A stretch of DNA of 64,000 nt from JAVJQS01 sp040218815 (GTDB taxonomy: Bacteria > Bacteroidota > Bacteroidia > Flavobacteriales_E > Vicingaceae): NCBI GenBank assembly GCA_040218815.1, contig JAVJQS010000004.1:682001-746000 (forward strand), given 5' to 3'. The position numbers and the translations under genes were made by a program. Every line of letters begins with the position of its first letter. The stretch's first letter is position 1. The notes below the pieces were generated by a model. That model was given only the letters and a program-made list of their open reading frames with translations. It was not told the DNA's origin and ran no database searches. Positions 59,432-64,000 of this stretch are shown piece after piece.

Positions 59432-59618
59432 GATTTTAAATTTTAAGATTTCTCCCAATGAATTTTGAGAAAATAAAAAGCACTTTAATCAGCTATCACC
59501 TTGATTATTGTTGCATGATTTTTTTATTATCTCAGAATGTGGAGGAGGGAGTCTTTCTCCCAAGATAGGTGGGGGCATTTATATCAGGGTAGATTGCACT
59601 CTCAAAAAGGGGAGTTGA

Positions 59619-59642
59619 AAAATTTTTTCTAGAAAAAATTTT
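59619..59642. repeat. Perfect 24-base palindrome
   Basis: A perfect inverted repeat of A/T runs around a central CTAG, just beyond the stop of the DUF2971 gene (59650). It can form a 12-pair hairpin without loop or act as a weak terminator. The 190 bases around it contain no gene. Confidence 0.7.
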
Positions 59643-59649
59643 CAGTCAA

Positions 59650-60630
59650 TTAAGTCAAATTTCTTTTTGCCTTTCTTAGTGTCCATTCTGTTTTGCTTTT
59701 AATTTCAACTTCAATTGGAACATTATGAAATGAAAAACTATTTTTATCTCTAAACATTATTTCTATTGGAATACCCAATGCTAGAGTTGCTTTTATCAAT
59801 CTATTTCTATCTTCTGTAAATTTTTTATTGGACTTTGTATCAACTTTTAGCCTGACATTCATGTTGTCCCCATTTGGATAAAACTCATTAGAATTATCAA
59901 TAAATCTATTTCCTAGAATCACTTTTTTAATACATTCAGGGGTGATAGGAAAGTTTCTTTCAGCACTACCATTCATACCTTTTAATACATCAATGCCTTT
60001 GACTTCCATTCCTTCTTTATTGCCTGTTTCAGGTAATATTCTCCACTCCTCTTCATGTGACCACAAATTTGATTTGATAGAAGCTTGATATAATAAGCAT
60101 TTAGGCCACCCTTCCTTGATTGACATAGATTTATAGGTGTTTGAGTAATTTATCTGAAAAGGTCCATGAAATTTAAATGGGAATGCTTTATAGTCATATT
60201 CTACACAAAAACCTTGGTGATTATTATAATATGACCACATTAAAAGGTTATTTGGCAATTCTGTCAATGAGAAAATTCCAATTCTTTTATAAAACATTAT
60301 TTGAAAGTTATTACTACAAAATTTCTTGAAGCTAAGGGGATCCTTTTTAAATTGTTCCTTAAACTCAGCTTCATTAATAATGGGCGCAATAAAATCAGCA
60401 ATTGCTCCTGGATCATCAAAGTCAATTAATTCATGGTAACAATCAAAAGGATCATTAAGAATCTTAGGGTATGAAGCATATATTTTCTTTTCTTCAATAA
60501 CTTCAAGTGAGTGTTCATTCAAAGCATAATACTTGAATAAAGTCTTAGGAGTTGTCTTAGCTATTTCTTTTGGAGGAATGACAAATAGTTCATTTTCACT
60601 GGTAACACCGTATTTCCATTCATTTTTCAC
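59650..60630 (-). CDS. DUF2971 domain protein
   Basis: 326 residues, GTG start. DUF2971 marks: LFKYYALNEHSLEVIEEKKIYASYPKILNDPFDCYHEL near the N terminus, then FSLTELPNNLLMWSYYNNHQGFCVEYD and SNLWSHEEEWRIL. DUF2971 proteins are frequent in defence islands and beside restriction genes; their activity is not settled. It is divergent from hsdM over a 119-base gap with a palindrome. A link to the restriction system is inferred only from position. Confidence 0.9.
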   Translation of the reverse strand: MKNEWKYGVTSENELFVIPPKEIAKTTPKTLFKYYALNEHSLEVIEEKKIYASYPKILNDPFDCYHELIDFDDPGAIADFIAPIINEAEFKEQFKKDPLSFKKFCSNNFQIMFYKRIGIFSLTELPNNLLMWSYYNNHQGFCVEYDYKAFPFKFHGPFQINYSNTYKSMSIKEGWPKCLLYQASIKSNLWSHEEEWRILPETGNKEGMEVKGIDVLKGMNGSAERNFPITPECIKKVILGNRFIDNSNEFYPNGDNMNVRLKVDTKSNKKFTEDRNRLIKATLALGIPIEIMFRDKNSFSFHNVPIEVEIKSKTEWTLRKAKRNLT

Positions 60631-60680
60631 TTTGCTGATTTTTTGATTAATAATTATATTGTATCTAATGATTATTAAAC

Positions 60681-60696
60681 TACTCAGATTTGAGTA
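60681..60696. promoter_or_regulatory. Palindromic operator candidate before hsdM
   Basis: TACTCAGATTTGAGTA, a perfect 6-4-6 inverted repeat between the DUF2971 gene and hsdM, 54 bases before hsdM. Possible target for the XRE protein or a restriction controller; it does not resemble the 58182-58199 palindrome closely. Confidence 0.5.
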
Positions 60697-60749
60697 TACT
60701 TATTCCACATCTTCTTATTAAATTGTGCATCCAAAATACTAACTTTAAA

Positions 60750-62315
60750 ATGAGTGAAGACCAAAAAAAACAACTAGAACAGCAATTGTGGAACATAGCT
60801 AATGAGCTAAGAGGTAAGATGGATGCTGATGAATTTAGAGACTATATACTTGGCTTTATTTTCTATAAATATCTTTCTGAAAAGCAATTAATCTATGCCA
60901 ATGAGCTACTAAAAACTGAGGGGTCTTTAAATTACCTCCAGGTACAGGATAAAGAATATTTAGAAGCCATTAAAGCTGAATCTCTAAGTAAGCTAGGTTA
61001 TTACCTTGAACCAAATGAGCTTTTTTCTGCAGTAGCTAAAAGAGGCTCTGGTAAGACTGAAGACTCAGATAATTTCATTTTGGATGACCTAGAGGCTATT
61101 CTAAACTCTATTGAACAAAGCACCATGGGTACTGAAAGTGAAGATGATTTCAACAAACTTTTTGAAGATTTGGATCTAACTAGTACTAAACTTGGAAGGT
61201 CTGTGGAAGCTAGAAATAGTTTAATAGCTAAGATTCTTACTCATTTAGACAAGATAGATTTCAAACTAGAAGATGCTGACTCAGATGTATTGGGTGATGC
61301 CTATGAATATTTGATAGGACAGTTTGCTTCTGGTGCTGGAAAGAAAGCAGGAGAGTTTTATACCCCTCAAGAAGTATCTACCATATTAGCCAAGCTGGTA
61401 ACTGCAGGTAAGAAGAGATTGAAAAATGTATATGATCCAACTTGTGGATCTGGCTCTCTGCTTTTAAGAGTTTCAAAGGAAGTAGAAGAAGTGGGAGAGT
61501 TCTTTGGGCAAGAATTGAATAGAACAACCTACAACTTGGCGAGGATGAACATGATCCTACATGATGTACATTTTTCAAAATTTGACATCAGGCAAGAAGA
61601 TACTTTAGAAGAGCCTCAACATTCTGATCTCAGATTTGAAGCTATTGTAGCTAATCCACCATTTTCAGCCAATTGGAAAGGGAATAAGAATCCACTGAAT
61701 GAAAATGATGATAGATTTAGCCAGTATGGAAAACTAGCACCTACTTCTAAAGCAGATTTTGCCTTTGTACAGCATATGATTTATCAATTGGCCGATAATG
61801 GTACTATGGCTTGCGTTTTGCCTCATGGAGTCCTATTTAGAGGTTCTGCTGAAGGTGCTATTCGTAAATACCTAATTGAAAAGCTGAACTATCTGGATGC
61901 AGTTATTGGTTTACCTTCAAATATTTTTTATGGCACATCAATTCCAACTTGCTTGCTGGTAATCTCCAAATGCAGGGTAGAAGATGAAAATGTGCTTTTT
62001 ATTGATGCATCAGAAGAATTTGAGAAGGATGGCAATAAAAACAAGCTTACTCAGGCCAATATTGAGAGAATCATTTCGACTTACACCAATAGAGAGACTA
62101 TTGATAAGTTTAGTTATATTGCTCCTCTAGCTGAAATAGCAGAGAATGGCTATAATTTAAATATTCCAAGGTATGTAGACACCTTTGAGGAAGAAGAGCC
62201 TGTTGACTTAGATTTTGTATCTATGAAGTTAAAGGAGTTGGACAAAGAATTGGAAGCCACCAATACTGAGATCAAGCAATATTGTGATGAATTGGGAATT
62301 GAAACTCCGTTTTAG
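60750..62315 (+). CDS. hsdM: Type I restriction-modification DNA methylase subunit
   Basis: 521 residues from ATG at 60750; an upstream in-frame start would add 20 residues outside the family. N6-adenine methylase: N-terminal helical domain (SEDQKKQLEQQLWNIANELRGKMDADEFRDYILGFIFYKYLSEK), AdoMet motif I DPTCGSGSLLLRV, and catalytic motif IV NPPFSAN. It methylates adenine in the target site together with HsdS. hsdS follows after 2 bases. Complete length, all key motifs present. Confidence 0.96.
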   Translation: MSEDQKKQLEQQLWNIANELRGKMDADEFRDYILGFIFYKYLSEKQLIYANELLKTEGSLNYLQVQDKEYLEAIKAESLSKLGYYLEPNELFSAVAKRGSGKTEDSDNFILDDLEAILNSIEQSTMGTESEDDFNKLFEDLDLTSTKLGRSVEARNSLIAKILTHLDKIDFKLEDADSDVLGDAYEYLIGQFASGAGKKAGEFYTPQEVSTILAKLVTAGKKRLKNVYDPTCGSGSLLLRVSKEVEEVGEFFGQELNRTTYNLARMNMILHDVHFSKFDIRQEDTLEEPQHSDLRFEAIVANPPFSANWKGNKNPLNENDDRFSQYGKLAPTSKADFAFVQHMIYQLADNGTMACVLPHGVLFRGSAEGAIRKYLIEKLNYLDAVIGLPSNIFYGTSIPTCLLVISKCRVEDENVLFIDASEEFEKDGNKNKLTQANIERIISTYTNRETIDKFSYIAPLAEIAENGYNLNIPRYVDTFEEEEPVDLDFVSMKLKELDKELEATNTEIKQYCDELGIETPF

Positions 62316-62317
62316 AT

Positions 62318-63508
62318 ATGGCTGAAAAAGAATTAGTTCCAGAGTTAAGGTTTAAGGAATTTAGTCCAAAATGGAACATTTCCTCAATTAATAAGATTTT
62401 TGCAATCAAGAATGGTTACGCTTTTTCTAGTAGTAATTCTCAAGCCTGTGGAACAAGATGGATAAAGATTGCAGATGTAGGTATTGGAAGAGTTAAAAAT
62501 GATAGTCTGTCTTATCTACCTAATTCTTTCTTAGAAGATCACGAAAATTATATCCTAAAGGAAGGTGACTATGTAGTTGCTCTTACTAGGCCTATATTAA
62601 ATGGGAGATTGAAGATTGCTAGAATTGATAAATTTGCTAGTAATTCACTATTAAATCAGAGGGTTGGGAAAATAGAATCGGAGAATGATTTAGAGTTCAT
62701 ATTTCAACGACTAAATGATAATTCTTTAATTAGAAAAATTGAGGTTCTTATTTCTGGCAGCGACCCTCCTAATCTTTCTCCAAAAGACATTAAGAGTATT
62801 AGATTAGCAATACCCTTACTCTCTGAACAACAAAAAATAGCCTCTTTTCTTTCTGCTATAGATAAGCGGATAGCCCTTTTGGAAAAGAAAAAGGCCCTGC
62901 TGGAGCAATACAAAAAGGGAGTCTTGCAGCAAATCTTTTCTCAAGAGATCAGATTCAAGGATGAGAATGGAAATGAGTTTCCTGATTGGGAAGAGAAGAA
63001 AATAGAAGATATTTTTAGTATAACAAGAGGTCAAGTACTTGCAGCTATTAAAGCATCAGAAACTAAATCAGAAATAAATAATTTTCCTGTGTATTCTTCG
63101 CAAACTAAAAATAGAGGCTTGATGGGATACTATTCTGAATATTTATTTGAAAATTCTTTAACATGGACAACTGATGGTGCAAATGCTGGTGATGTTAACT
63201 ATAGAAAGGGTAAGTTTTATTGTACAAATGTTTGTGGGGTTCTAATCAGCGATGAAGGATATGCTAATTCTTTTATAGCAGAAAAACTCAAGTCAATATC
63301 TTACAAACATGTTTCATATGTAGGGAATCCTAAATTGATGAACAATGTAATGGCCAAAATTAGAATTGAGGTCCCAAGCTCATTGCAGGAGCAAAAGAGT
63401 ATCTCAGCATTCTTTGAATTGCTTAATGATTTGATATCCAAGATGAATGACTCAATTGAATCTGAAATGAAATTCAAAAAAGGCCTCCTTCAAAAGATGT
63501 TTGTATGA
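62318..63508 (+). CDS. hsdS: Type I restriction-modification specificity subunit
   Basis: 396 residues with two target-recognition domains separated and followed by long conserved helices. First TRD about 15-170, first conserved helix around LSEQQKIASFLSAIDKRIALLEKKKALLEQYKKGVLQQIFSQE, second TRD about 220-355, second conserved helix SLQEQKSISAFFELLNDLISKM to the end. It selects the DNA sequence for methylation and cutting. Its stop overlaps the next ORF by 4 bases. Two helices of the same type mark a complete two-TRD HsdS. Confidence 0.95.
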   Translation: MAEKELVPELRFKEFSPKWNISSINKIFAIKNGYAFSSSNSQACGTRWIKIADVGIGRVKNDSLSYLPNSFLEDHENYILKEGDYVVALTRPILNGRLKIARIDKFASNSLLNQRVGKIESENDLEFIFQRLNDNSLIRKIEVLISGSDPPNLSPKDIKSIRLAIPLLSEQQKIASFLSAIDKRIALLEKKKALLEQYKKGVLQQIFSQEIRFKDENGNEFPDWEEKKIEDIFSITRGQVLAAIKASETKSEINNFPVYSSQTKNRGLMGYYSEYLFENSLTWTTDGANAGDVNYRKGKFYCTNVCGVLISDEGYANSFIAEKLKSISYKHVSYVGNPKLMNNVMAKIRIEVPSSLQEQKSISAFFELLNDLISKMNDSIESEMKFKKGLLQKMFV

Positions 63509-64000
63509 ATAAAGTTATTGATCTAAATAGAGCTGAGGCCATCTGCAAAGAAAGCAATACAATCATCAAGCACTATGATGAAATTCGGCAATTAAATGGA
63601 GAGGATTTTAATGTTTACTCTCTATTAGGGTTAGAGCATGCTGAAAATCAAACTCATTCTAATTTCTTAGCAGAGCTTTTGAATCCTCTAGGTACACATA
63701 GAATGGGGAATATTTTTCTTCAGCTTTTCCTTGATAGAATAGGTCTAGATGAATTAATTGCTGAAGGTGCCTTTGTAACAATTGAGAAACATATTGGTGC
63801 AGTTGATTTAAATAAGAAAACAGGTGGAAGAATTGATATTCATATTGAGGATAAAAATGGTAATTCCTTGAGCATAGAAAATAAAATTTACGCTGGAGAC
63901 CAACAATCTCAATTAGAAAGATATGTAAACTATAAAAAGAATCAAAACTCAGTATTTTACCTTACTCTTGAAGGGTCTGATGCATCATTAGAAAGTAAGG
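63505..64000 (+). CDS. PD-(D/E)XK nuclease-family protein, N-terminal part
   Basis: Begins ATG at 63505, overlapping hsdS by 4 bases (ATGA); at least 165 residues and cut by the window end. Visible parts are typical of the PD-(D/E)XK family PF14281: NVYSLLGLEHAENQTHSNFLAELLNPLGTHRMGNIFLQLFL, then GGRIDIHIEDKNGNSLSIENKIYAGDQQSQLERYVNY. The residues D of GRIDIH and E-N-K of SIENKIYAGDQ are the candidate metal-site D...ExK pattern. It is coupled in translation to the type I system, and no HsdR is visible in the window. It may be an extra nuclease of the system. Confidence 0.8.
   Translation, partial: MNKVIDLNRAEAICKESNTIIKHYDEIRQLNGEDFNVYSLLGLEHAENQTHSNFLAELLNPLGTHRMGNIFLQLFLDRIGLDELIAEGAFVTIEKHIGAVDLNKKTGGRIDIHIEDKNGNSLSIENKIYAGDQQSQLERYVNYKKNQNSVFYLTLEGSDASLESK

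Overview
The window is chromosomal DNA of an AT-rich member of the Bacteroidota, probably a Flavobacteriales-like or related marine lineage. Evidence for this is type IX secretion C-terminal sorting domains on two secreted proteins, a DUF5686/carboxypeptidase-regulatory outer-membrane protein, an OmpA protein with a choice-of-anchor L domain, TonB receptors with carboxypeptidase-like plugs, a Thermus-type isocitrate dehydrogenase, TAnnTTTG promoter elements, and a general lack of strong Shine-Dalgarno sequences.

From 1 to about 24.9 kb lies ordinary core genome: a cut-off TPR protein, a HEAT-like protein, a DUF5686 barrel, ClpB, DUF2911, a CDGSH/ferredoxin-like protein, an AsmA-like protein, OmpA, prohibitin, dapA, DUF6913, DUF721 and recF on the minus strand, then a TPR protein with ribH, a TamB-like giant with a glycosyltransferase, tsaD, an alpha/beta hydrolase and a secreted trypsin-like protease. 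From 24.9 to 29.3 kb a minus-strand locus holds two tiny paralogous lipoproteins, two DUF-like lipoproteins, a ZnuD-like TonB receptor and a His/Cys-rich secreted protein; it looks like transition-metal acquisition. A secreted M1 peptidase follows.

From 31.4 to 36.6 kb a TetR regulator leads a type I export operon (ABC, HlyD, TolC) whose ABC ATPase has degenerate catalytic motifs. From 36.6 to 53.5 kb come metabolic and envelope genes: nitroreductase, VIT1/CCC1, an aminotransferase with an HldE-type kinase, a Ycf48-like T9SS protein, a PLP enzyme, a membrane-bound winged-helix regulator facing a lipoprotein, an SbtA-type bicarbonate permease opposite a LysR regulator, icd, MscS and DUF4197.

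At 53.5-54.04 kb there are three hairpin-forming repeats, a terminator and a 25-base fragment of the 3' end of a tRNA (Pro-like). This looks like the left attachment site of an integrated island that runs past the right edge. The island carries a six-gene minus-strand cassette (membrane protein, small unknown, RES-domain protein, ankyrin protein, membrane protein, lipoprotein) divergent from an XRE regulator across a palindromic operator candidate, then a RadC-like JAB protein with a small partner, a DUF2971 protein, and a type I restriction-modification operon (hsdM, hsdS and a PD-(D/E)XK nuclease-family ORF cut by the window end). The best candidate for something undescribed is this XRE-controlled RES/ankyrin/membrane cassette; its function cannot be read from sequence alone.
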